From CAYQJS01 sp964417895 (GTDB lineage Bacteria; Chloroflexota; UBA6077; SHYK01): 64,000 nt of DNA. The DNA lies in contig CAYQJS010000012.1 in assembly GCA_964417895.1 (NCBI GenBank), forward strand, positions 51,929 through 115,928, in the 5' to 3' direction. Position numbers and translations under genes: made by a program. Shown here in pieces: positions 1 to 7,340 of this stretch. Each line of letters begins with the position of its first letter. Within the stretch, counting starts at the first letter, position 1. A model generated the notes under the pieces. The model worked only from the letters and a program-made list of their open reading frames with translations. It searched no databases and was not told the origin of the DNA.

Positions 1-256
1 GCATCGAGAAGATGCTGATGAACTTCTGCTCGGCGAGGATATGACTCAGGAGCCAGACCCAGAGGTTGGGTCCGGAGAGGTCGCCAAACGCCGTCGGATT
101 GCCGTAGGCGGCCCTCGGCATTGCAAACGCCTGGATATTCATGATGAGGATGCCCAGAAGCGCGACGCCGCGCAGGGTGTCGAGGGAGGTGATGCGCGCC
201 GACTGGGGCGTCGGTGCGCTAAGAGTAGGCCCGCCGTTGGAAGATTCCAGAGCCAT
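1..256 (-). CDS. DUF418/YeiB-family membrane protein, N-terminal part cut by the window edge
   Basis: This reading frame runs off the left end of the window, so only the first 85 codons are present. The ATG at 256 follows a GAGG about 7 nt upstream. After a polar stretch of about 20 residues comes RITSLDTLRGVALLGILIMN, then a membrane segment, then AYGNPTAF and a second hydrophobic stretch ending in AEQKFISIFSM. This arrangement (SLDxLRGxALLGIL followed by FxSIFSM) is typical of the start of DUF418/YeiB multi-pass membrane proteins. The family is loosely linked to transport or acyltransferase-like functions and its activity is not established. The identification comes from motif recall; the C-terminal DUF418 domain lies outside the window. 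Confidence 0.75.
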   Translation of the reverse strand, partial: MALESSNGGPTLSAPTPQSARITSLDTLRGVALLGILIMNIQAFAMPRAAYGNPTAFGDLSGPNLWVWLLSHILAEQKFISIFSM

Positions 257-574
257 TCTCTGCCTCGTTCGCGGGTCGAGAGCGAGAGTCTCCATACGCG
301 CGTCGGGGTCTACTCAGCATCCTGCACGTCGAGGAGTACAACGCGGTTCTACTACAAGCGCTCGTAGTACAGCCGCGTATGAACTGCCCGCTGGCAGTCG
401 CCCCTGGGTGGACGGCATCTCCAGGCACTCGCCACGGTGTGCCCCGAGTGCCGTAACCCACCGATGCTCCGGTCGCACGCTCTGTGGGGGCGATGCGGGG
501 TCAGCCCTGCAGTGAGGCGGGCCGCCAGGCTGGGCGTCAACGTGGAGGCTGTGCTGGAGCGCGAGCAAGGCCGC
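257..574. other. Gene-free stretch between the DUF418 gene and the first oxidoreductase
   Basis: I find no convincing coding region here. It holds the upstream region of the leftward DUF418 gene, including the 20-bp near-palindrome at 350-369 and a partial direct repeat around it (AGTACA plus CGCGG at 336-347 and 366-377). The rest, next to the oxidoreductase stop, shows no clear terminator. Confidence 0.4.
350..369. promoter_or_regulatory. Operator-like near-perfect palindrome
   Basis: TACTACAAGCGCTCGTAGTA reads the same on both strands except for one mismatched pair. It lies about 95 nt upstream of the leftward DUF418 start codon. Size and symmetry fit a dimeric repressor site such as those of TetR-type proteins. 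No regulator gene is visible in the window, so this is inference from symmetry and position. Confidence 0.35.
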
Positions 575-1837
575 TCAGACAGGCAGCTCCGCGTCGTATT
601 CAGCAGCCACCGGCACCTGGTGGGTCAGCTGAATCTCGCGCCGCTCGCGGGCCGACTCCATGAGCGCCAGGCACACCTCGAGGGTGGCCATCCCCCAGCG
701 GCCGTCATGGAACACGGGCTTGTCCAGCACCACGGCGTCGTAGAGCTCCGCCAGCTCTGCTCGGCGCTGGCCCGCGCCCTCACCGCCGCGCAGGTCGACC
801 TCATGCAGGCCCTCATCGTCGTAGACGGACAGCCCCGTCCGCGAGTGCCGCATATCGCCGCGCTCGCAGCTCACGACGACGACGCCCAGGTCGCCCGGCA
901 CCCAGGAGCGCGGGCCGGTTCGCTGGAAGGTCTCACGCTCGAGGCGCCCCCCGATCCGCAGGTCCTGCTTGTCCTGCTCCTCCTGGCGCGTGCCCGCCCG
1001 CAGCGCTTTGCGAATCTCGACGCGCTCTTCCAGCGGGTAGCGCTGGCTGGTGTTCCCCCAGGGCATTAGCTCGTTGGCGAGGAAGTAGCCATACCCATTG
1101 TGCAAGATCGTGGACGGCGTCCCATCCTCAAACTCGAGATAGGCGCAGTAGTAGCCCGGGATCGATCGGGCGGGCATCCATTGCCCTGTCATGGCGCGGA
1201 CGCTCCTGAGCCTGCCGCCGCCGAGCGCCCGTACGGTATCGATCTGATGGGGACCCTGGCGGTAGGGGATGCCGCCGCCCTGGGAGACATCAAGCTCGTC
1301 GGGCGTTCGGGGGCGGAGCATCCAGTCCGAGTAGGCCCAGACATGAATGGCGCACAGCTTGCCCAGTTGGCCGGAGGTGATGATCCTGCGCATCGTGCGG
1401 ATGGGAAGGCTGAAGCTCTGCGTGTGGCCGGCCAACAGCTTCACCTCGTTGCGCTGAGCCGTCTCGACCATCTCCTCAGCCTGCTGGAGCGAGATGGCCA
1501 TGGGCTTCTCGACCACCACGTGTTTGCCATGCTGGGCCGCCAGGATGGTGTGCGGTCCGTGGAAACGGTTTGGCGTAGCGATCCAGACGGCCTCGACCTC
1601 TGGGTCCGCGCAGAGCTTGTCGGCGCTGTCGTAAACCTTGGCTCGGGGGAATCGCTCATGAAAGCGCTCACGGGTCGCCGGCACGACATCGGCCCCGGCC
1701 ACGAGGTCGATCTCCTCCATCGCCTCCATAGCGGGCATGATCTCCGAAGCACCTACGCCGATGCCGATAAGTCCGATCTTGAGGGTCCGAGAGCCTTTCG
1801 TGCCGTCGGCACGCTCCTGGTTCGCAGCGATTGCCAT
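575..1837 (-). CDS. Gfo/Idh/MocA-family NAD(P)-dependent oxidoreductase
   Basis: A 420-residue protein of the usual family length. The N-terminal Rossmann fold begins with LKIGLIGIGVGA (about residues 19-30), the binding motif for the dinucleotide. The classical EKP motif is at residues 110-112 (VVVEKPMAI), where the Lys contacts cofactor and substrate. GHTQSF and the later QGPHQIDTVRALGG segment belong to the C-terminal alpha/beta domain carrying the catalytic His. The ATG at 1837 follows AGGAGG at good spacing. Family members oxidise or reduce sugars, inositols or related cyclic substrates; the substrate cannot be told from sequence. It stands alone on the minus strand, apart from the rightward catabolic genes at 2.7-7.3 kb. 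Confidence 0.88.
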   Translation of the reverse strand: MAIAANQERADGTKGSRTLKIGLIGIGVGASEIMPAMEAMEEIDLVAGADVVPATRERFHERFPRAKVYDSADKLCADPEVEAVWIATPNRFHGPHTILAAQHGKHVVVEKPMAISLQQAEEMVETAQRNEVKLLAGHTQSFSLPIRTMRRIITSGQLGKLCAIHVWAYSDWMLRPRTPDELDVSQGGGIPYRQGPHQIDTVRALGGGRLRSVRAMTGQWMPARSIPGYYCAYLEFEDGTPSTILHNGYGYFLANELMPWGNTSQRYPLEERVEIRKALRAGTRQEEQDKQDLRIGGRLERETFQRTGPRSWVPGDLGVVVVSCERGDMRHSRTGLSVYDDEGLHEVDLRGGEGAGQRRAELAELYDAVVLDKPVFHDGRWGMATLEVCLALMESARERREIQLTHQVPVAAEYDAELPV

Positions 1838-2000
1838 AGCGTCCTCCTCCTATCCTCAGAGTCCTTGATGGTGTCTGGCAGGGGACATTCTAGCCCGGCC
1901 ACGGCCGATCGTTTCGACCTCCGCCATTGGGCCGGCGTGTTACCGGAGAGCACCGTCCGTGAGCGCTAAAGCCGGAAGCCGTGTCTGTCGAAACGCACTG

Positions 2001-2219
2001 TTAGTCAGCGACAGTTTCGACTGAGCCTGGGAGCTTGCTCAGGATGATCTTGCGCAGCTCAACCTTCGCGCTCGCATTGTCGATATCGATTCCGACGAGC
2101 TTTCCTTGTGCATCGTAGTCGAGGACCACACCTTCCGAAATCTCGTGGCTCTCAACGCTGGCCTGCTCGGAAAGGTCGATATACAGGGAATCCGTGTCGG
2201 GATAGTAGTTCAGTTTCAT
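2001..2219 (-). CDS. DUF2283 small protein
   Basis: A 72-residue protein beginning MKLNYYPDTDSLYIDLSE and continuing with EGVVLDYDAQGKLVGIDI, the two hallmark stretches of DUF2283. Such proteins are commonly encoded directly after a DUF4258 protein and are suspected partners in a toxin-antitoxin-like pair. The ATG at 2219 overlaps the TGA of the upstream DUF4258 frame as ATGA, as expected for translational coupling. A longer in-frame ORF starting at 2480 also exists, but its first part is the DUF4258 gene read into the wrong frame after a frameshift, so I use the internal ATG. Confidence 0.75.
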   Translation of the reverse strand: MKLNYYPDTDSLYIDLSEQASVESHEISEGVVLDYDAQGKLVGIDIDNASAKVELRKIILSKLPGSVETVAD

Positions 2220-2447
2220 AGCTTGAATCGTCGGTCGGGGAACGCATTGCGAATCGTTACCTTGTCCTCGAGCGTGATAACTCACCTCCAGTTCCGGTAT
2301 TTCCGCCCAGAAGCGATGCCGATTGTCCTCCTGTGGCTCGGAACGTACTGGGTTCTTAAGAACCCGGATGCACCACTCCTTCTTCAGGTATGGACGCTTC
2401 CGGAGCACTTCCTTCTCGAAGTACTCGGTGAATCGATACTCTACCAC
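2216..2447 (-). pseudogene. DUF4258-type small protein with a frameshift
   Basis: Reading leftward, the frame opens with VEYRFTEYFEKEVLRKRP and continues to EDNRHRFWAEIPELEV, a typical DUF4258 N-terminal part. The expected continuation, VITLEDKVTIRNAF then PDRRFKL and a TGA, is present but in a different frame. The two halves meet near 2280, in the sequence reading CTGGAGGTGAG on the minus strand. The intact C-terminal frame ends in an ATGA overlap with the DUF2283 start, so the gene order is preserved and only the frame is broken. GTG at 2447 is a plausible start; a TTG at 2480 is also in frame. A one-base sequencing or assembly error cannot be excluded. Confidence 0.65.
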
Positions 2448-2707
2448 CCGCCAAGGATAGCGCAGTTCGCTTCCACCCAACGGGGAGCCTGAATAACGGT
2501 TGCCTTGAGCGGAGCGACACCGGACCCGCGCATGGATCGGAGGTGGGAAGGCCGCTGGTGGCAGACGGGGGTTGCGTTGAGCAGCCCGTTACCGGACCCA
2601 CGCATGGCGCGGTGCCGCTCGTCACGGCCTTTTCGGGTGACATCGGCTCCGTTGTATGCAATGATTGCCCCTGTAATCCGAATCTACTGAGAGGAGCTTG
2701 CACATCG

Positions 2708-3823
2708 ATGGCGGAGCTGACGACTCGCGGGCAGGATTCCATCAGCGACGCAGAGGCGTTCAGGTCGCCGTACGAGCTGTGGAAGCAGTCCGAGGGCTTG
2801 CCAACAGTCCGCGGGCTGTCGGTCTCCAACTGCTACGACGTCGAGTTGGTACCCTGGCGGTCGCGGGGTGGGTCGGGCATCTTCGTGAACCTGGAGGGGA
2901 CCGGCGGCTTCAACGACTGCTACATCTGCGAGATCCCGCCGAAGGGGTCCCTCAACCCGATCCGGCACATCTACGACGAGTTGGTCTTCATCCTGCGCGG
3001 CCAGGGCGCGACCACCGTGTGGATCGACGAGAACCGAAAGCAGACCTTCGAGTGGCGCGAGCGCAGCTACTTCGCCATCCCGCCCAATGCCTGGCACCAG
3101 CACCACAACCTGGAAGGTGATCAGCCGGCCCGCTACGTGGCCATGACGGCGATGCCGCGCGTCATCGATACCTTCAAGGACCTCGGCTTCGTCTTCGACA
3201 ACCCGTATGTCTTCAAAAGCCGCTTCAGCGGCGAGGACGGCTATTTTCAGGAGAGCGAGTACGTCCCGGGCCAGAGAGGGGGATGGACCACCAACTTCGT
3301 ACACGACGTGCTCGCGCGCACCCCCACACCGGGCGGTGTGAGCAACGAGGGTAGGGGCGGGGGAACCGTCGCCACCGTGTTCAACATGGTCGGGGGCACG
3401 GTGAAATCGCACAGCCAGGCGTGGCCCGTGGGCACGCACTCCAAGTTCCATCGCCATGGCCCCGGCATCCACGTGCTGCTGCTTCGTGGGCAGGGCTACT
3501 CGCTCATGCGGCCGGACGACGGCCCTAACCAGCGCGTCGACTGGGCACCGGGCACCATGTTCGTCCCACCGGAGGGGTGGTGGCACGCCCATTACAGTAC
3601 GGGCACCGAGCCGCCTCTGTTCCTGGCTATCGGTTGGGGCAGTGACAAGCCGAAGTCCGGCGGCAGGCAGTACGTCTACAAGAGCGTGCAGCTCGGCGGC
3701 GACCAGTACGAGTTTGAGGACGAGGACCCCAGCATCCACGCCGACTTCGAGGCGGAGCTGATGAAGAACGGCGTCCAGTGTCTTATGGGCACCGTGCACC
3801 CCTATTGCACCGTCAGGCAATGA
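2708..3823 (+). CDS. Bicupin-domain protein
   Basis: A 371-residue protein with two cupin barrels. The first is marked by PIRHIYDELVFILRGQG followed by PPNAWHQHHN, the second by HSKFHRHGPGIHVLLLRGQG followed by PPEGWWHAHYSTG. Each carries the two short motifs and the His residues that usually bind a metal ion. The ATG at 2708 follows GAGGAG about 10 nt upstream; an earlier in-frame start at 2543 would add residues without cupin similarity. Bicupins include dioxygenases, oxalate decarboxylases and sugar-related enzymes; the exact activity is unknown. It heads a rightward run with the racemase-like, Gfo/Idh and amidase genes, suggesting a shared catabolic role. Confidence 0.82.
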   Translation: MAELTTRGQDSISDAEAFRSPYELWKQSEGLPTVRGLSVSNCYDVELVPWRSRGGSGIFVNLEGTGGFNDCYICEIPPKGSLNPIRHIYDELVFILRGQGATTVWIDENRKQTFEWRERSYFAIPPNAWHQHHNLEGDQPARYVAMTAMPRVIDTFKDLGFVFDNPYVFKSRFSGEDGYFQESEYVPGQRGGWTTNFVHDVLARTPTPGGVSNEGRGGGTVATVFNMVGGTVKSHSQAWPVGTHSKFHRHGPGIHVLLLRGQGYSLMRPDDGPNQRVDWAPGTMFVPPEGWWHAHYSTGTEPPLFLAIGWGSDKPKSGGRQYVYKSVQLGGDQYEFEDEDPSIHADFEAELMKNGVQCLMGTVHPYCTVRQ

Positions 3824-3886
3824 GTTAGGCAATAGTTAGCAGACAACGGTTAATAGGGGTCTAGAGCGGCGATAAGGGGCAGGCCA

Positions 3887-4642
3887 ATGCGCATCATGTT
3901 TCTGAACCAGCAGCCCCGGAGGTCCCGAGACGACGGGTCTCACGAGCGCGTGCAAGCCTTACTGAGCAGCTACGCCTCGCCGGGCACGGAGGTCGAGCTG
4001 TGCTACCCGGACGATACGGGTGTCCGGGTCGAGGAACGCATCCGCTCGGAGCTTCCCTACGCGGCTACGCTCCCCGCCCTCATTCGCAAGGCGGTCTGGG
4101 CCGAGCAGAATGGGTACGACGCCGTGATCCAGAGCAACACCTTCGACCCGGGAGTGGAGGCTTCACGCCTCGCCGTGCGCATCCCCGTCATCGGACTGTG
4201 CCGTACGACGGTGCTCGTCGCGGCAAGCCTCGCCGACCGTATCGGCATCACCGTCCCCTTCGATGGCTACGACCTCGTAGCGCGGCGGCTGCTCCGAACC
4301 TATAGCCTGCTCCATTTCGCCACCGATATCCGTTCCCTCGGCATGACGGGCTTCGACATGCCCCGCGATGAGATCGCCGGCCGCGCGGCGGAGACGATGC
4401 GGGCTCTGGTGCGCGACACGGGCGCCGAGTGCATCGTTCCCCTGGGCGGAGCCGTAATCCCCTATGTCGTCTCGACGGAGGAGTTGGAGCGCGAGGTGGG
4501 CGTGCCGGTGCTCAACACCAAGTCCATCGGCATCCGCTTCGCCGAGACCTGCGTGCATCTCGGACTGACGCAGAGCCCGCGCACGTACCCGAAGGGTGAT
4601 CTCCGCGTGGAGGATTTCGCCGCGAGAGCGCCCTCGCCCTAA
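3887..4642 (+). CDS. Asp/Glu/hydantoin racemase-superfamily protein lacking the usual cysteines
   Basis: A 251-residue protein whose layout follows the Asp/Glu/hydantoin racemase fold: MRIMFLNQQP at the N-terminus, then DAVIQSNTFDPGVEASR, VPVIGLCRTTV and GAECIVPLGGAVIPY, and GVPVLNTKSIGIR near the end. In active family members a catalytic Cys precedes the FxDPG motif and a second lies in an LGCxG motif. Here those places read SNTFDPG and PLGGA, so neither Cys is present. It may therefore be a decarboxylase- or isomerase-like relative, or inactive. It sits between the bicupin and a Gfo/Idh protein on the same strand. The stop codon and last residues lie in a palindromic repeat. Confidence 0.78.
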   Translation: MRIMFLNQQPRRSRDDGSHERVQALLSSYASPGTEVELCYPDDTGVRVEERIRSELPYAATLPALIRKAVWAEQNGYDAVIQSNTFDPGVEASRLAVRIPVIGLCRTTVLVAASLADRIGITVPFDGYDLVARRLLRTYSLLHFATDIRSLGMTGFDMPRDEIAGRAAETMRALVRDTGAECIVPLGGAVIPYVVSTEELEREVGVPVLNTKSIGIRFAETCVHLGLTQSPRTYPKGDLRVEDFAARAPSP

Positions 4643-4672
4643 CCCTCTCCCAGAGGGCCCAGAGGGAGAGGG
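4643..4672. repeat. Intergenic palindrome CCCTCTCCC / GGGAGAGGG
   Basis: A 9-bp perfect inverted repeat (4643-4651 and 4664-4672) with a 12-nt loop, followed by GATTTT. It begins right after the racemase stop codon. A related copy in the opposite orientation is at 33255-33291. It could act as a weak terminator for the racemase gene. Confidence 0.6.
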
Positions 4673-4721
4673 GATTTTCCAGAGCATGACAATGACAACG
4701 GATAGGTGAAAGGAGCGAGAC

Positions 4722-5825
4722 ATGAAAGAGCCACGGTTGCGCCTCGGCGTCGTCGGCGCGAATCCGAACCTGGGCTGGGCGCCACGAACCCATCTGCCGG
4801 CGATCCTGTCGCTTCCCGAGTTCGAGCTGGAGGCCGTCTGTACGACCAAACGCGAGTCGGCTGAGGCCTCCGCGCAGAAGTACGAGGCAGGCAAAGCCTA
4901 CTGGAGCTATCGCGACCTGGTAGCGGACCCAGACATCGACGTGGTCGACGTCTGCGTCAAGGTGCCGTACCACCACGAGATCGTCATGGCCGCGCTCGAC
5001 GCTGGCAAGCACGTCTACTGCGAGTGGCCGCTGGGCGCCGACGTGGCACAGGCGGCGGAGATGGTGCAACTGGCGTCGGCGCGCGGCGTGCACACCATGG
5101 TTGGACTCCAGGCCCGGGGCGCGCCGAGCATCCTGCATGTGCGCCAGCTCATCGCGGACGGTTGGCTGGGGCGGGTCGTGTCCGCCACCATGGCGCAGTT
5201 CGGCTCAGGGCTGTTGCAGACGAGAGCAGCGGATGGTGTCTGGCGGGCCGAGCGAGGGAACGGGGCCCATACCCTCTCCATCGCGGCCGGGCACGCCCTC
5301 GACGCCTTCTGCTGGTGCGTCGGCCCGTTTGTCGAGGTAGGCGCCATCGTGGACACGCTAGCGTCGGAGTGGCAGCTCGAGGGAGGCGGCACCGTGGGTG
5401 TCACGGCGCCCGATTACGTGGCGCTTACCGGTCGGCTTGCGGGCGGCGCCGCGGCCAGCGTCACGGTGGCCAGCATGCCGTGGCATGGCTCCGGTTTCCG
5501 CATGGAGGTGTACGGCACCGAGGGCACCCTGGTGGCGAGCGCGAGTGGCCAGGCCCAGGCTCTGGGATGGCGCTTGCAGGGGGCGCAGCGGGACGACAAG
5601 GAGCTCCATGACCTGGAGGTGCCGGCCGAGCTGAGATGGGCTCCTGAGGAGGTCCCGACGGGCACCCCCGTGAACGTCGCACAGATGATGCGCCGCTTTG
5701 CCGAGGGCATCCGCTCGGGCTCCCACGTGGAGCCGACCTTCGCAGCGGCCCTGGCAAACCACCGGCTGCTGGACGCCATCGAGCGCTCGTCTGCGACTCG
5801 GTGTGTAGTCTCGGTGCAACAGTAG
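4722..5825 (+). CDS. Gfo/Idh/MocA-family protein of the Gal80-like kind
   Basis: A 367-residue protein starting with RLRLGVVGANPNLGWAP, a Rossmann-like dinucleotide-binding start of the form seen in Gal80-like members. The position of the EKP motif reads CEWPLG (residues 100-105), so the Lys important for catalysis is Trp. A C-terminal GFO/IDH alpha/beta domain follows (for example GHALDAFCWCVG and YGTEGTLVAS). The ATG at 4722 has AAGGAGCGAG upstream. It may bind NAD(P) and a sugar-like ligand without being a classical dehydrogenase, or use another base. It lies between the racemase-like gene and an amidase on the same strand. Confidence 0.8.
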   Translation: MKEPRLRLGVVGANPNLGWAPRTHLPAILSLPEFELEAVCTTKRESAEASAQKYEAGKAYWSYRDLVADPDIDVVDVCVKVPYHHEIVMAALDAGKHVYCEWPLGADVAQAAEMVQLASARGVHTMVGLQARGAPSILHVRQLIADGWLGRVVSATMAQFGSGLLQTRAADGVWRAERGNGAHTLSIAAGHALDAFCWCVGPFVEVGAIVDTLASEWQLEGGGTVGVTAPDYVALTGRLAGGAAASVTVASMPWHGSGFRMEVYGTEGTLVASASGQAQALGWRLQGAQRDDKELHDLEVPAELRWAPEEVPTGTPVNVAQMMRRFAEGIRSGSHVEPTFAAALANHRLLDAIERSSATRCVVSVQQ

Positions 5826-5837
5826 AGAAGAGGGCTG

Positions 5838-5864
5838 CCCCCTCCCCCCTTGAATAGGGGAGGG
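5838..5864. repeat. Intergenic palindrome of C/G runs ahead of the amidase
   Basis: CCCTCCCC (5840-5847) pairs with GGGGAGGG (5857-5864) around a 9-nt loop. The right arm also supplies the purine-rich stretch that probably serves as ribosome-binding site of the amidase, so the repeat may affect its translation. Confidence 0.5.
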
Positions 5865-5867
5865 CTG

Positions 5868-7295
5868 GTGTGGGATGTGCTTCCAGACCTCTGCTACACG
5901 TCCGCCGTCGACCTGGCCCGCATGTACCGGGCGCTCCAGGCGTCCCCGCGCGAGGTGCTGGACGCCGTCCTGGATCGCATCGACGCCGTAAACCCAAAGC
6001 TCAACGCCTATGTGACCATGGCCCGCGAGACGGCGATCAGGGCAGCCGACGCAGCCACGGAGGCGATCGCCCGAGGCGGGGACCTGCCGGCCCTGCACGG
6101 CATCCCCGTCTCCATCAAGGACCTAACGCCGACGCAAGGCATCCGCACGACGTTCGGCTCCAAGATCTACGAGCATCACGTTCCGGATGAAGACGCCCTC
6201 GTGGTCGAACGGCTCAGGGCGGCCGGAGCGATCATTGTCGGCAAGACCAACACGCCCGAATTCGGAGCGGGCGGTAACACCTTCAACGCGGTATTTGGCG
6301 CGACGCGCAACCCGTGGGACCCGAACCTCACGTGCGGGGGGTCCAGTGGGGGCGCCGCTGTGGCGCTGGCGACGGGCATGGGGCCTCTGGCCCAGGGCAC
6401 GGACCTGGGCGGGTCGCTCCGAACGCCCGCGGCCTTCTGCGGCGTGGTGGGCTTTCGCACGACGCCCGGGCTCATCCCTGTCTATCCCACGGTCTTGGCG
6501 TGGGACTCCTTCAGCGTGGCCGGGCCCATGGCACGGACTGTGGCGGATACCGCACTCCTGCTCTCGGTCATGGCCGGGCCCGACGACCGGGCGCCGCTCT
6601 CGTATGAGGTGGACACGACGCAGTTCCAGCACGCAGTGGAGGAGCCGTCCGTCACCGGATGGCGCGTCGCCTGGACACCCGACCTGAACGGCCTGATCCC
6701 CGTGGACGAGGGGGTCGCCCGCGTGGCAGAGGCAGCCGCGCGCGTGTTCCAGTCGCTGGGCGCCACGGTCGAGGCAGCCTCGCCCGACTTCCGCGAGGTG
6801 AACGATATCGTGCTCGCGACGCGAGGCGTGAGCATGGTGGCGCATCACGCGGAGCGGCTCGGGCAATGGCGGGCCGTGATGCAGCAGGGGCTCGTCTGGA
6901 ACGTCGAACAGGGGCTCGCGCTCACGCCCCGCGAGATCGCTGAGGGCGAGAAGCTGCGGACCGTGCTCTGGCACCGCGTGCGCAGCTTTATGGAGACCTA
7001 CGATCTGCTCATCACGCCCACCGTCGCGGTCCAACCGTTCCCCATCGAGCAGCCTTATCCCACCGAGATCAACGGCAAGGCGCTGGACAACTACACGCAG
7101 TGGTTCTTTCTCACCTACGCCATCTCGGTCGTGGGCCTGCCGGCCATCTCGGTCCCCTGCGGGTTCACCGCGGACGGCTTGCCAGTCGGCCTCCAGATCG
7201 TGGGGCGCCGCCGCCAGGAAGCGGCCGTTTTGCGGGCCGCTGCGGCGTTCGAGGCAGCGGCGCCGTGGGCGGACAGGTTACCGCCGACAGTGTGA
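5868..7295 (+). CDS. Amidase-signature family hydrolase
   Basis: About 475 residues. It carries the amidase-signature Ser-cisSer-Lys triad: Lys84 in HGIPVSIKDL, the cis-Ser in TCGGSSGGAAVALATG (residues 159-160), and the nucleophile Ser183 in GTDLGGSLRTPAAF. These enzymes hydrolyse carboxamides. The C-terminal part ends with VPCGFTADGLPVGLQIVG, also typical. Length fits the family. The start is uncertain: GTG at 5868 and GTG at 5877 are in frame after a GGGGAGGG stretch, while TTG at 5850 lies inside the palindrome. It ends the rightward group with bicupin, racemase-like and Gfo/Idh genes. Substrate unknown. Confidence 0.88.
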   Translation: MWDVLPDLCYTSAVDLARMYRALQASPREVLDAVLDRIDAVNPKLNAYVTMARETAIRAADAATEAIARGGDLPALHGIPVSIKDLTPTQGIRTTFGSKIYEHHVPDEDALVVERLRAAGAIIVGKTNTPEFGAGGNTFNAVFGATRNPWDPNLTCGGSSGGAAVALATGMGPLAQGTDLGGSLRTPAAFCGVVGFRTTPGLIPVYPTVLAWDSFSVAGPMARTVADTALLLSVMAGPDDRAPLSYEVDTTQFQHAVEEPSVTGWRVAWTPDLNGLIPVDEGVARVAEAAARVFQSLGATVEAASPDFREVNDIVLATRGVSMVAHHAERLGQWRAVMQQGLVWNVEQGLALTPREIAEGEKLRTVLWHRVRSFMETYDLLITPTVAVQPFPIEQPYPTEINGKALDNYTQWFFLTYAISVVGLPAISVPCGFTADGLPVGLQIVGRRRQEAAVLRAAAAFEAAAPWADRLPPTV

Positions 7296-7340
7296 CCGTA
7301 GGCCCAACACAACTGTCGCCAGCCACCTGACGTCGCGGGC

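Noticed and set aside
437..1069. Plus-strand 210-codon frame opposite the first oxidoreductase
   Set aside because: It is the antisense shadow of a well-supported Gfo/Idh gene and shows no family motif.
2517..2609. Direct repeat CCGGACCCxCGCATGG upstream of the bicupin gene
   Set aside because: Two copies 73 bp apart, no palindrome and no promoter nearby; too little to assign a role.
2684..3832. Long minus-strand frame opposite the bicupin gene
   Set aside because: Antisense of a clear cupin gene; composition follows GC-rich codon bias and has no recognisable domain.
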